DNA of 6,113 bases, from the NCBI GenBank assembly GCA_915070235.1, contig CAJZFM010000136.1, forward strand, positions 1-6,113. The letters run 5' to 3'. Under the pieces are notes generated by a model. It was given only the letters and a program-made list of their open reading frames with translations. It made no database searches and was not told the DNA's origin. Position 1 is the stretch's first letter; every line of letters starts with the position of its first letter. Shown here in pieces: positions 1 through 5,946 of this stretch. The stretch is from an uncultured Capnocytophaga sp. GTDB lineage: Bacteria; Bacteroidota; Bacteroidia; Flavobacteriales; Flavobacteriaceae. The position numbers and the translations under genes were made by a program.

Positions 1-32
1 TTATTAAACTAAACAATTTAAATGTTTTACCG

Positions 33-836
33 ATGAAAAATCTATTATTAGTAACATTCTCTTGGCTGATGATGATAGCCATAGTAGGCAGTATTGTATA
101 TACAATGCTGTATGTAGTGGAGAACTACAGCAGTGGAAATAACGAGGCTATTCAGTACCTATGGTGCTGCTTTACAGGAGTATTGCTCATTCCTGCTTAT
201 AAGGGAGTGTTCTATATCCACAGCCTTTGGATCAAGACACTCAAGGAATTCCGCGAGGCAGGAGACCCCGTGGAGGACGATAGCAAGGAAATACCTTTCT
301 TTAAGGAACCTGCTCCTGTTGTAAGTGTGAATATTACTGAATATCCTTTTGTGGAAAACCGAAAGAAAAATATCCCTGCGCCTCCCTCTTTGGACGAGAT
401 TAATGAGAAGATAAAAAACATTCGCTCTTCAGCCAATGAAAAGCTTAGCCAAATAAAAACAGAGGACATCTCCAAACCAACCAAGGATAGTAGCTACTTT
501 GCGCAAAAATATACTGGTGAGAAATCCATCTTGGTAGATACTATTTTTGGCAATGAAAAACAAACAACTACCTCCCAAGCGGAAAGTATCCTTAAGCCCA
601 AAGCAGAACCTACAACCCAGCCTAAGGTAGAAACCAAAACAGCTACTACTGCTAAGGTAGAAACTGAAACAGCACCTACCCCTAAATCAGAAACCAAAGC
701 AACTGCTAAGGTAGAAACTGAAACAGCAACTGCCCCTAAGTCAGAAACACAAGAGGTCTCCCATGAAGAGCCTGAAAAGCACGCTCATAAGGGCGGAAAG
801 AAGCACTACCATAAAAAAGGTAGCGGCAAGCGATAA
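33..836 (+). CDS. Unrecognised two-helix membrane protein with long charged, repeat-bearing tail
   Basis: I do not recognise this 267-residue protein. It opens with two hydrophobic segments, about residues 4-28 and 41-62, separated by a short polar loop. The second is followed by basic residues (HSLWIKTLKEF), so by the positive-inside rule both termini should be cytoplasmic. The remaining ~200 residues look soluble and low in complexity. Residues 117-145 are charged and could be helical or coiled coil. Residues 185-240 are rich in Pro/Thr/Lys/Glu, with repeats of the form KVETETA..PKSET. The end is strongly basic and His-rich (H244, H250, H252, H258, H260). The ATG at 33 immediately precedes the first hydrophobic segment; only 32 bases lie upstream and no promoter is visible there. 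It ends 3 bases before yidD, so the two are almost certainly cotranscribed. A role in membrane-protein insertion would be inference from that context alone. The gene call is firm, the function unknown. Confidence 0.85.
   Translation: MKNLLLVTFSWLMMIAIVGSIVYTMLYVVENYSSGNNEAIQYLWCCFTGVLLIPAYKGVFYIHSLWIKTLKEFREAGDPVEDDSKEIPFFKEPAPVVSVNITEYPFVENRKKNIPAPPSLDEINEKIKNIRSSANEKLSQIKTEDISKPTKDSSYFAQKYTGEKSILVDTIFGNEKQTTTSQAESILKPKAEPTTQPKVETKTATTAKVETETAPTPKSETKATAKVETETATAPKSETQEVSHEEPEKHAHKGGKKHYHKKGSGKR
648..755 (+). repeat. 54-bp in-frame tandem repeat (2 copies)
   Basis: Two adjacent 54-base units, 648-701 and 702-755, lie inside the first gene. Their first 27 bases are identical and I count 7 differences over the rest. 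Each encodes 18 residues beginning TAKVETETA. A diverged partial copy (PKVETKTAT) lies just before, from about 624. Because the unit is a multiple of three, copy-number change would alter tail length without breaking the frame. Confidence 0.85.
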
Positions 837-839
837 TCT

Positions 840-1061
840 ATGCTAAGAATCATCACTTATCCCTTTGTTCTTTTAGTACGTTTCTATCAGATAGCCATCT
901 CTCCCTTGAAGCCTCCTACTTGTCGCTTTACCCCTACATGTTCTTCCTATGCCTTGGAAGCACTCAAGCGATATGGTCTCTTCAAGGGAGGGATGCTCGC
1001 TATAAGGCGTATTATGCGTTGTCACCCTTGGGGAGGGAGTGGCTACGATCCAGTGCCTTGA
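840..1061 (+). CDS. yidD: YidD, membrane protein insertion efficiency factor
   Basis: This small (73 residues) inner-membrane-associated protein belongs to the YidD family, known to help YidC/Sec insert and fold membrane proteins. The family signature is complete: an amphipathic N-terminus with RFYQIAISP (14-22), then [15 protein letters not shown] (28-42), RYG (44-46), and the C-terminal block [14 protein letters not shown] (60-73). The three family cysteines are C28, C34 and C61. The length is close to usual (the E. coli protein is 85 residues) and the protein ends at the family's typical DPVP terminus, so it is not truncated. It begins 3 bases after the stop of the membrane protein upstream and should share its transcript. 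Its last 16 codons overlap the 3' end of the convergent dehydrogenase gene. In many bacteria yidD lies near rpmH-rnpA-yidC; none of those is in this window. Confidence 0.96.
   Translation: MLRIITYPFVLLVRFYQIAISPLKPPTCRFTPTCSSYALEALKRYGLFKGGMLAIRRIMRCHPWGGSGYDPVP
1012..1061. other. Convergent 3' overlap of yidD and the dehydrogenase gene
   Basis: The plus-strand yidD stop (TGA, 1059-1061) and the minus-strand dehydrogenase stop (TAA, read from 1014 to 1012) each lie inside the other coding region. The shared 50 bases encode YidD's conserved [14 protein letters not shown] end on one strand and a variable-looking dehydrogenase tail, [15 protein letters not shown], on the other. There is no room for a terminator between the genes, so the two mRNAs should share complementary 3' ends. 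Confidence 0.9.
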
Positions 1062-1977
1062 TCTTATCTACAATCACCTGTGCCAAGAGCGTTTTGCTCT
1101 CTATTGTCCAGCCTGCTATATGAGGAGTAAGGATCACATTGTCCGCCTCCATGAGATAACTAAAATCCTCTGGCAACTCTCCCTTGAAGAAGTTTTCAAA
1201 AGACGATTGTTCGTACTCCAACACATCCAAGCCAGCCCCCAGCACCTTTCCCTCTTGTAGTGCCTTGACCAAGTCGGCTGTACAGACACTCTTGCCTCTG
1301 GCGGTATTAATCAGCCAAAAGGGTTTAGCGAAGGCTGCTATAAAAGCCGCATTGACCATACCGAGTGTTAGTGGTGTTTCGGGAGTATGTAGGCTGACTA
1401 CATCTACCTCCTTTTGGAAAACCTCCAGCGGTACTTGGGTAGCACACACATCACCCACTCCTTCCTTGATGTCATAGCAAAGCACCCTACAGTCAAAGCC
1501 GCGTAACTTCTTAGCAAAGGACTTGCCCATATTGCCATAGCCTATGATGCCTACGGTAAGGGAATCGAGTTCTACTCCTCGGTTTTCTTCCCTTAGCCAA
1601 AGCCCTCGGGCAATCTCTCTATCTGCCTTCTTGAGCTTGTTAAGCAGTGCCAAAAGCAACGCCAAGGTATGGTTCCCCACTGCATTACGGTTGCCTTCGG
1701 GAGAGGAGATAAGGGCAATACCCCGCTGCTCGGCATACTCGGTATCAATGTTTTCCATACCCGCTCCCACACGAGCGATAAACTTCAGCCGTGTGGCCTT
1801 ATCTATAAAGGTTGGGTCTATACGGAAGCGGCTACGAATCACAATACCATCATAGCCTGCGATTTTCTCTTCCACCTCTGCCTTACTGCTGGTGTAGTCT
1901 ATATCATTTTCAAACCCCGCTTCAGTAAGCTGTTGGAGCATAAGGGGGTGATTGCTGTCTATATGTAGTATTTTCAT
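1012..1977 (-). CDS. NAD-dependent D-2-hydroxyacid dehydrogenase (phosphoglycerate dehydrogenase-like)
   Basis: This 321-residue cytoplasmic oxidoreductase belongs to the D-isomer 2-hydroxyacid dehydrogenase family, which interconverts 2-hydroxy acids and 2-keto acids using NAD(H). The Rossmann glycine motif is GYGNMG (146-151), and D169 at the end of the next strand suggests NAD over NADP. The catalytic set is present: R227 in NTARG, E254 in LDVLEYE, and H286 in TPHIAGW. The substrate-binding half carries [11 protein letters not shown] (68-78). There is no C-terminal ACT domain, unlike E. coli SerA (about 410 residues), so it resembles short phosphoglycerate dehydrogenases. With no serC or other serine gene nearby, the substrate cannot be fixed, and glycerate, hydroxypyruvate or another 2-keto acid remains possible. 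It starts 27 bases after thyA and is probably cotranscribed with it. No Shine-Dalgarno sequence is visible. The last 15 residues (307-321) are encoded opposite the 3' end of yidD. Confidence 0.92.
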   Translation of the reverse strand: MKILHIDSNHPLMLQQLTEAGFENDIDYTSSKAEVEEKIAGYDGIVIRSRFRIDPTFIDKATRLKFIARVGAGMENIDTEYAEQRGIALISSPEGNRNAVGNHTLALLLALLNKLKKADREIARGLWLREENRGVELDSLTVGIIGYGNMGKSFAKKLRGFDCRVLCYDIKEGVGDVCATQVPLEVFQKEVDVVSLHTPETPLTLGMVNAAFIAAFAKPFWLINTARGKSVCTADLVKALQEGKVLGAGLDVLEYEQSSFENFFKGELPEDFSYLMEADNVILTPHIAGWTIESKTLLAQVIVDKIKALDRSHSLPKGDNA

Positions 1978-1979
1978 AG

Positions 1980-2007
1980 GTTATTTGTCACTTGTCACTT
2001 GTCACTA
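1980..2007 (-). repeat. Heptanucleotide repeat (TAGTGAC family) between thyA and the dehydrogenase
   Basis: Read on the minus strand this is four consecutive 7-base units: TAGTGAC, AAGTGAC, AAGTGAC and a decayed AAATAAC. The TAG of the first unit (2007-2005) is the thyA stop codon, and the array ends 2 bases before the dehydrogenase ATG. It therefore fills essentially the whole spacer. The same AGTGAC core recurs after the transferase gene at 5898-5946. Confidence 0.8.
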
Positions 2008-2829
2008 TACCGAGACTTTTCCCTTTATTGTAGAATAGGGATCATAGCCCTCAAGGGTGAAATCGGGATAGTCAAAAGCGAAGAGGTCTGTCACTTTTTC
2101 GTTGAGCTTCATGGTAGGCAGCGGGCGTGGTTCTCGGCTGAGCTGCAACTCCACCTGCTCCAAATGGTTTTTATAGATGTGTAGATCTCCAAAGGAATGT
2201 ACAAACTCCCCTACTTGTAGCCCTGTAACATGTGCTATCATTTGGGTGAGTAAGGCATAGGAAGCAATATTGAAAGGCACCCCTAAGAAAGCATCGGCAC
2301 TGCGCTGGTAGAGCTGACAAGAGAGACGACCCTCCATGACATAGAACTGAAACAAAGCATGACAAGGAGGCAGTGCAGCCTTGTTATGCGCCACATTCTC
2401 GGCAAAGGAAATCGAGGTATCGGGCATCACCGACGGATTCCAAGCCGAAACCACCATACGGCGGCTATCAGGATTGGTCTTAAGGGTATGGAGTACTTCG
2501 GTAATCTGGTCTATTCCCTCTCCGTTCCAGTTGCGCCACTGTGCCCCATATACAGGACCAAGGTCACCTTGTTCATCTGCCCACTCGTTCCAGATACGTA
2601 CCCCATGCTCGGTGAGGTAGTGGATATTGGTATCTCCCTTGAGAAACCACAACAGCTCATAGATGACCGATTTTAGGTGTATCTTCTTGGTGGTGAGCAA
2701 GGGAAATCCCTCTTGGAGGTTATGGCGTAGCTGATAACCGAACACACTGATAGTACCTGTACCTGTACGGTCTTCCTTGCTATATCCGTGAGTAAGTATA
2801 TGATTGAGAAGGTCTTTGTATGCTTGCAT
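2005..2829 (-). CDS. thyA: Thymidylate synthase ThyA
   Basis: This cytoplasmic enzyme methylates dUMP to dTMP using 5,10-methylenetetrahydrofolate, giving dihydrofolate. The full-length 274-residue protein shows family motifs in order: EDRTGTGT with R21 (19-26), [10 protein letters not shown] (42-51), [11 protein letters not shown] (58-68), the dUMP-phosphate arginines in DSRRM (R123, R124), the catalytic cysteine C156 in [14 protein letters not shown] (171-179), [12 protein letters not shown] with N187, and GDLHIYKNH (214-222). Compared with E. coli ThyA (264 residues) it has roughly ten extra residues between SAWNP and PPCH, a loop I associate with Bacteroidota enzymes. The ATG gives the typical MQAYKDLL start, with a -7-like box just upstream. 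No dihydrofolate reductase gene follows, unlike many thyA-folA pairs; the next gene is the dehydrogenase. The stop codon TAG coincides with the first unit of a heptanucleotide repeat. Confidence 0.98.
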   Translation of the reverse strand: MQAYKDLLNHILTHGYSKEDRTGTGTISVFGYQLRHNLQEGFPLLTTKKIHLKSVIYELLWFLKGDTNIHYLTEHGVRIWNEWADEQGDLGPVYGAQWRNWNGEGIDQITEVLHTLKTNPDSRRMVVSAWNPSVMPDTSISFAENVAHNKAALPPCHALFQFYVMEGRLSCQLYQRSADAFLGVPFNIASYALLTQMIAHVTGLQVGEFVHSFGDLHIYKNHLEQVELQLSREPRPLPTMKLNEKVTDLFAFDYPDFTLEGYDPYSTIKGKVSV

Positions 2830-2849
2830 TGCTTAATTGTTTGGGAGTG

Positions 2850-2857
2850 CAAATATA
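2850..2857 (-). promoter_or_regulatory. Probable -7 promoter box for thyA
   Basis: The minus strand reads TATATTTG followed by CACTCC, matching the Bacteroidota -7 consensus TAnnTTTG. It lies 20 bases before the thyA ATG. At the expected 19-base spacing upstream there is TTA rather than TTG, so the -33 box is imperfect. If used, it gives thyA and the dehydrogenase their own short-leader transcript, independent of the PLP-enzyme gene. Confidence 0.55.
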
Positions 2858-2865
2858 CAAAATAA

Positions 2866-2928
2866 TGTTTAATGTTTAATGATTAATGTCTATTAGTGGC
2901 ATTAATCATTGTTGGCATTAATCATTAA
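2866..2928 (-). repeat. AT-rich 7-bp repeats and 13-bp inverted repeat after the PLP-enzyme gene
   Basis: The spacer after the PLP-enzyme gene is built from short related units. On the minus strand GATTAAT occurs twice in tandem at the gene's end and once more after GCCAACAAT, and ATTAAAC occurs twice nearer thyA. A perfect 13-base inverted repeat pairs 2916-2928 with 2876-2888, and an 11-base alternative partner copy lies at 2900-2910. The stop codon TAA (2927-2925) lies in the first arm. In RNA the arms could form an A/U-only-rich stem with a 27-base loop. It might act as a weak terminator or 3'-end stabiliser, but it lacks a GC-rich stem with a clean U-tract. Confidence 0.65.
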
Positions 2929-4058
2929 TCCAGCGCCTGCTTAAAGTCAGCAATTAAGTCTTCTATGTTTTCCAAGCCTACCGCTACACGTACGAGGGTT
3001 TGAGTAACGCCACGGGCTACTTTTTCCTCTTCTGGGAACTCGGTATGGGTATGGGTGCTGGGGTGGGTAACAAGGGTCTCTACCCCGCCTAAGCTCACTG
3101 CAAAAAGAGCTACACGAAGCGCCTCAAAGAAAGTCTTAACCTTCTTCTCATCCTTGAGTACAAAAGAAAATACAGCGCCTGCTCCTGAGGCTTGGCTCTC
3201 TTGGATTGCCTTACCCTTATTGCTTGGCAAGGTAGGGTAATATACCCGCTCCACGGCAGGATGTCCTTGTAGGAAGTCTATGAGCTTGAGGGTATTGGCC
3301 TGAGCATAGTCCATACGTACCTTAAGGGTCTTGATACTGCGTATAAGTAGCCAGCTATCAAAGGGGGAAATCAGCGCCCCTATGGCTACCTGAGCAAAGC
3401 TGATTTTTTCAGCTAAGGTATCATTATTGACTACCACTGCTCCTGCAATAATATCGTTATGACCGCTGAGGTATTTGGTGGCACTATGCACCACTATATC
3501 GGCACCCAGCTCTAAGGGGCGTTGCAGATAGGGAGAGAGGAAAGTGTTATCCACTATGGTCAGTAGCCCATGCTCTTTGGCTATGGCTACTGTGCCGCGT
3601 ATATCAGTTACGTCCAACAGTGGATTGGAAGGGGTTTCTATGAAAATTCCCTTGGTATTGGGACGTATGGCTTTACGAATATTGTCCAAGTTGGTCGTAT
3701 CCACATAGGTCGCCTCTAAACCGAATTTGGCAAATACATCCTTCATAATACGGAATGTCCCCCCGTAGATATCCAAGCCAAAAACAAAGTGGTCACCTGC
3801 CTCAAAAATAGTAAAAAGCGAAGTGGTGGCCGCCATGCCTGAGGAAAAGCCAAACCCATGTCGGCCACTTTCCAGCTTGGCGATCAGGGTTTCAAACTCC
3901 TTACGGGTAGGGTTGGAGACACGGCTGTACTCAAACTCTTGAGTAACTCCAAACTCATTAAGCGGAAAGGTAGAGGCCATATTGATACAGCTACTCCACT
4001 TCTGTGAAGGGTCTTCTGTATTGCGAATCCCATGTATAGCAGTGGTTTCAAATTTCAT
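2925..4058 (-). CDS. Cys/Met-metabolism PLP enzyme, cystathionine gamma-synthase-like
   Basis: This 377-residue PLP-dependent enzyme belongs to the trans-sulfuration family (MetB, MetC, cystathionine gamma-lyase, methionine gamma-lyase). It is cytoplasmic and members are usually tetramers. Visible residues: Y44 and R46 in YSR, contacting the PLP phosphate of the neighbouring subunit; SSGMAA (72-77); Y98 in YGGT, stacking on PLP; D170 in VDNTF, pairing with the pyridine nitrogen; Schiff-base lysine K195 in HSATKYLSGHND; SLGGVETLVTHP (322-333); and carboxylate-binding R357. Position 100 is Gly where methionine gamma-lyases have an active-site Cys, which argues against that activity. YGGTF fits gamma-synthase or gamma-lyase better than cystathionine beta-lyase. 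Synthase and lyase cannot be separated by eye, so I give no gene symbol. The enzyme would link cysteine and methionine pools. It has its own well-formed promoter upstream, and thyA lies 95 bases downstream. Confidence 0.93.
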   Translation of the reverse strand: MKFETTAIHGIRNTEDPSQKWSSCINMASTFPLNEFGVTQEFEYSRVSNPTRKEFETLIAKLESGRHGFGFSSGMAATTSLFTIFEAGDHFVFGLDIYGGTFRIMKDVFAKFGLEATYVDTTNLDNIRKAIRPNTKGIFIETPSNPLLDVTDIRGTVAIAKEHGLLTIVDNTFLSPYLQRPLELGADIVVHSATKYLSGHNDIIAGAVVVNNDTLAEKISFAQVAIGALISPFDSWLLIRSIKTLKVRMDYAQANTLKLIDFLQGHPAVERVYYPTLPSNKGKAIQESQASGAGAVFSFVLKDEKKVKTFFEALRVALFAVSLGGVETLVTHPSTHTHTEFPEEEKVARGVTQTLVRVAVGLENIEDLIADFKQALD

Positions 4059-4101
4059 ACGATAGCAATTTAAAATAAATGTTTTTTATAAAAAGTCGGT
4101 G

Positions 4102-4131
4102 CAAAAGTACAATTTTTTTCTGAATCTGCAA
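4102..4131 (-). promoter_or_regulatory. Bacteroidota-type promoter for the PLP-enzyme gene
   Basis: On the minus strand TTG (4131-4129) is followed after exactly 19 bases by TACTTTTG (4109-4102). This matches the Bacteroidota primary sigma factor consensus TTG-N19-TAnnTTTG. The -7 box ends about 43 bases before the ATG of the PLP-enzyme gene, leaving an AT-rich leader of roughly 35-40 bases without a Shine-Dalgarno sequence. Confidence 0.8.
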
Positions 4132-4219
4132 AATGAAAATATATTTTATTTTAATCAATGAAAAAATAGAATGTTTTAGGGTAGAAGTATAAAGGGTTAG
4201 AGGGTCTTAGCTACAATTC

Positions 4220-4257
4220 TTAATGCAAATAATGTTTTAACTGTTGATTCGCATTAA
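4220..4257. promoter_or_regulatory. Possible operator: TTAATGC/GCATTAA inverted repeat
   Basis: TTAATGC at 4220-4226 and GCATTAA at 4251-4257 form a perfect 7-base inverted repeat with a 24-base gap, ending 14 bases before the transferase -7 box. This placement would suit a regulator overlapping the -33 region. Such AT-rich arms occur easily by chance in this spacer, so the call is weak. Confidence 0.25.
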
Positions 4258-4271
4258 AAACTATTTTTTCG

Positions 4272-4279
4272 TACATTTG
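4272..4279 (+). promoter_or_regulatory. -7 promoter box for the phosphoethanolamine transferase gene
   Basis: TACATTTG, followed by CACCAC, matches TAnnTTTG and resembles the -7 region of the divergent promoter (TACTTTTG, then CACC). No TTG sits 19 bases upstream; the nearest is at 4244-4246, 25 bases away. The promoter may therefore be weak or activator-dependent. Transcription would begin near 4285, giving a leader of about 55 bases. Confidence 0.6.
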
Positions 4280-4338
4280 CACCACAAATAATTGCTATGA
4301 AAACTATACCCCTTTAATCCTATAACCCTATATTATTA

Positions 4339-5913
4339 ATGACTAAACTCCGTTCTTTTTTCAGGCAATATGCCTTTGAGTGGCTATTACTCATCTTTTC
4401 GGTAGGGATTCCCTTTGCCCTAGATATGGGGCCTGCTTTCTATGGTATATTGGCAACCTTTTTTATTTTTCTTACCCTCAGAAGGCTCTGCTACTGGGCA
4501 TTCTTTGCCGTATTCCTTTTTGTACTGATTACCTGTGTACTCTTCCTGCCACAGATCATCTGGTTCGGGCATCCTCCTGCTACCATGATTGGAGCTTTCT
4601 TTGAAACAGACTGGCAAGAATCCAAGGAGTTTGTCCAGTCGCTTCCACTCTATTCCTACGCCTTTTCATTGCTTACCCTACTCTTTGGAGGCTATATCCT
4701 CTATTTAGGAAAAAAGAAGTCCTATGCTCGCGGTCGCAAGCAATCCATTATTACACTTGTTATAGGTATATTGGCCACAGGGCTGACCCTCTATCGTCCT
4801 TTGGCTAAGATGAAAGAATACCACGCTTTCAAGTGGTCTGTCTCTCGTACTGCTATTGTAGCCTTTTACGCCTCTATCTATGACAACATACAGGAATACC
4901 AAGCTATGAAGAAAGAATTAAGCAAGGGGATAGAGGGCACCCCCACTTGGCAGATTAGCAAGGTTAGCCCCCCTTACCAAAACTATGTTTTGGTCATAGG
5001 CGAAAGCGTCCGCAAGGACTATATGCACCTCTATGGTTTTCCTCAGGAGAATACGCCCTTTTTGGACAAGGTGCATGGCACAATCATTGACGGCTATACC
5101 GCTACAGCCCCCAATACCACTGCCTCTCTCTTGCGCTCCTTTGTACAGATGAAGGGAGAAAAGGACTTTGTCTATATCAACAATATCATCACTCTGGCCA
5201 AGGCTGCTGGCTTTGAGACCTTTTGGTTCTCTAACCAAGGAATCTCTGGCAATTGGGATACACCTATCGCTAAGCTGGCTTTCTTGTGCGACCATAAGGA
5301 ATTTACCAAAAAGGGTGACTATGCCTCTATGAACTATCACGACAGTATTTTGCTACCGCTTTTACAACGAGCACTCCAGCAGAAAAGCCTTTCGCCACGC
5401 CTTTTTATCCTCCATACCATGGGTTCGCATGTCAATTTTGAAGCCCGCCTAGAGCATCCCATTCATTTTGACTATTACAACCGCAAGCTATCGGCTTATA
5501 TCCAAACCATCGAACAAACCGATACCCTACTGAAAGGAATCTATGAAGCCTTACAGCGAGAAGGTGCTCCCTTTAGTATGCTCTATTTCTCCGACCATGG
5601 CCTGATGACCCAGGATAGAGCCTCCATATTTGCCTCCCTTACCCATGGGGATACCTCGCCCAACAAGGCCTGTTATCGGGTACCCTTTGTACTGCTCTCA
5701 AGCGATGACGCTGCACATAAGGTACTCAAAGTAAACAAGTCGGCTTTTTACTTCTTAGACGGCTTTGCCCAATGGCTCGGTATACAAGAGGCTTCTCTGC
5801 ACCCCAACTACGATTTTCGCTCCACAGAAAGTGATACCCTAAAGGTCTTTAACCAATATGAAAATGTGCCCTTCGATGGATTGAAAGAAGACGAGATAGT
5901 GACTAACGACTAG
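4339..5913 (+). CDS. Phosphoethanolamine transferase, sulfatase superfamily (EptC/CptA-like)
   Basis: This 524-residue inner-membrane enzyme belongs to the EptA/EptC/CptA/MCR group, which moves phosphoethanolamine from phosphatidylethanolamine onto lipid A, LPS core or other envelope acceptors. About five transmembrane helices occupy residues 11-157 (roughly 11-30, 32-48, 51-73, 104-123, 136-155), with the family-like stretch ETDWQESKEF at 89-98. The periplasmic alkaline-phosphatase-fold domain starts near 214. E222 in VIGES is a metal ligand. T260 or T261 in APNTTASL is the nucleophile. H364 (HTMGSH), D419-H420 (SDHG) and H436 (LTHG) complete the metal and substrate site. LYGFPQENTP (231-240) and FETFWFSNQ (292-300) look more like CptA/EptC than EptA/MCR. 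Only two cysteines (C317, C445) are in the catalytic domain, far fewer than in EptA/MCR. The acceptor is unknown. Polymyxin resistance is a plausible consequence, not a conclusion. Residues 521-524 and the stop codon lie in a heptanucleotide repeat. Confidence 0.92.
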   Translation: MTKLRSFFRQYAFEWLLLIFSVGIPFALDMGPAFYGILATFFIFLTLRRLCYWAFFAVFLFVLITCVLFLPQIIWFGHPPATMIGAFFETDWQESKEFVQSLPLYSYAFSLLTLLFGGYILYLGKKKSYARGRKQSIITLVIGILATGLTLYRPLAKMKEYHAFKWSVSRTAIVAFYASIYDNIQEYQAMKKELSKGIEGTPTWQISKVSPPYQNYVLVIGESVRKDYMHLYGFPQENTPFLDKVHGTIIDGYTATAPNTTASLLRSFVQMKGEKDFVYINNIITLAKAAGFETFWFSNQGISGNWDTPIAKLAFLCDHKEFTKKGDYASMNYHDSILLPLLQRALQQKSLSPRLFILHTMGSHVNFEARLEHPIHFDYYNRKLSAYIQTIEQTDTLLKGIYEALQREGAPFSMLYFSDHGLMTQDRASIFASLTHGDTSPNKACYRVPFVLLSSDDAAHKVLKVNKSAFYFLDGFAQWLGIQEASLHPNYDFRSTESDTLKVFNQYENVPFDGLKEDEIVTND

Positions 5914-5946
5914 TGACCAATGACTAGTGACTAACGACTAGTGATT
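5898..5946 (+). repeat. Heptanucleotide array (AGTGACT family) across the transferase stop codon
   Basis: Seven consecutive 7-base units occupy 49 bases: AGTGACT, AACGACT, AGTGACC, AATGACT, AGTGACT, AACGACT, AGTGATT. Types alternate, giving a 14-base higher-order period. The array begins inside the coding region (codons 521-524 read VTND) and supplies the TAG stop at 5911-5913. Since 7 is not a multiple of 3, the TAG and TGA words fall in all frames. Confidence 0.85.

Noticed and set aside
212..697. Two minus-strand open frames opposite the first gene
   Set aside because: One is a Val/Ser-rich antisense reading of the repeat region. The plus-strand frame has a sensible membrane-anchor start and is positioned as an operon with yidD.
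1544..1968. Two plus-strand open frames (about 100 codons each) opposite the dehydrogenase
   Set aside because: They are shadows of the dehydrogenase, whose Rossmann and catalytic motifs are intact on the minus strand. Their compositions are Ser/Arg/Pro-rich, as expected of antisense frames.
1012..1977. Assignment as serA
   Set aside because: Motifs fit the broad D-2-hydroxyacid dehydrogenase family, but there is no ACT domain and no serine-pathway neighbour, so a specific gene symbol is not justified.
2359..2676. 105-codon plus-strand open frame opposite thyA
   Set aside because: thyA is complete and conserved across this stretch. The antisense translation is Arg/His/Ile-rich and unlike any protein I know.
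2925..4058. Methionine gamma-lyase
   Set aside because: The residue after YG in the YGGT motif is Gly100, where methionine gamma-lyases carry a characteristic Cys. Synthase or gamma-lyase assignment fits better.
4918..5340. 140-codon open frame on the minus strand inside the transferase gene
   Set aside because: It is antisense to the strongly supported sulfatase-fold domain, including the E222 and T260 motifs. Its translation shows no family features and it has no promoter of its own.
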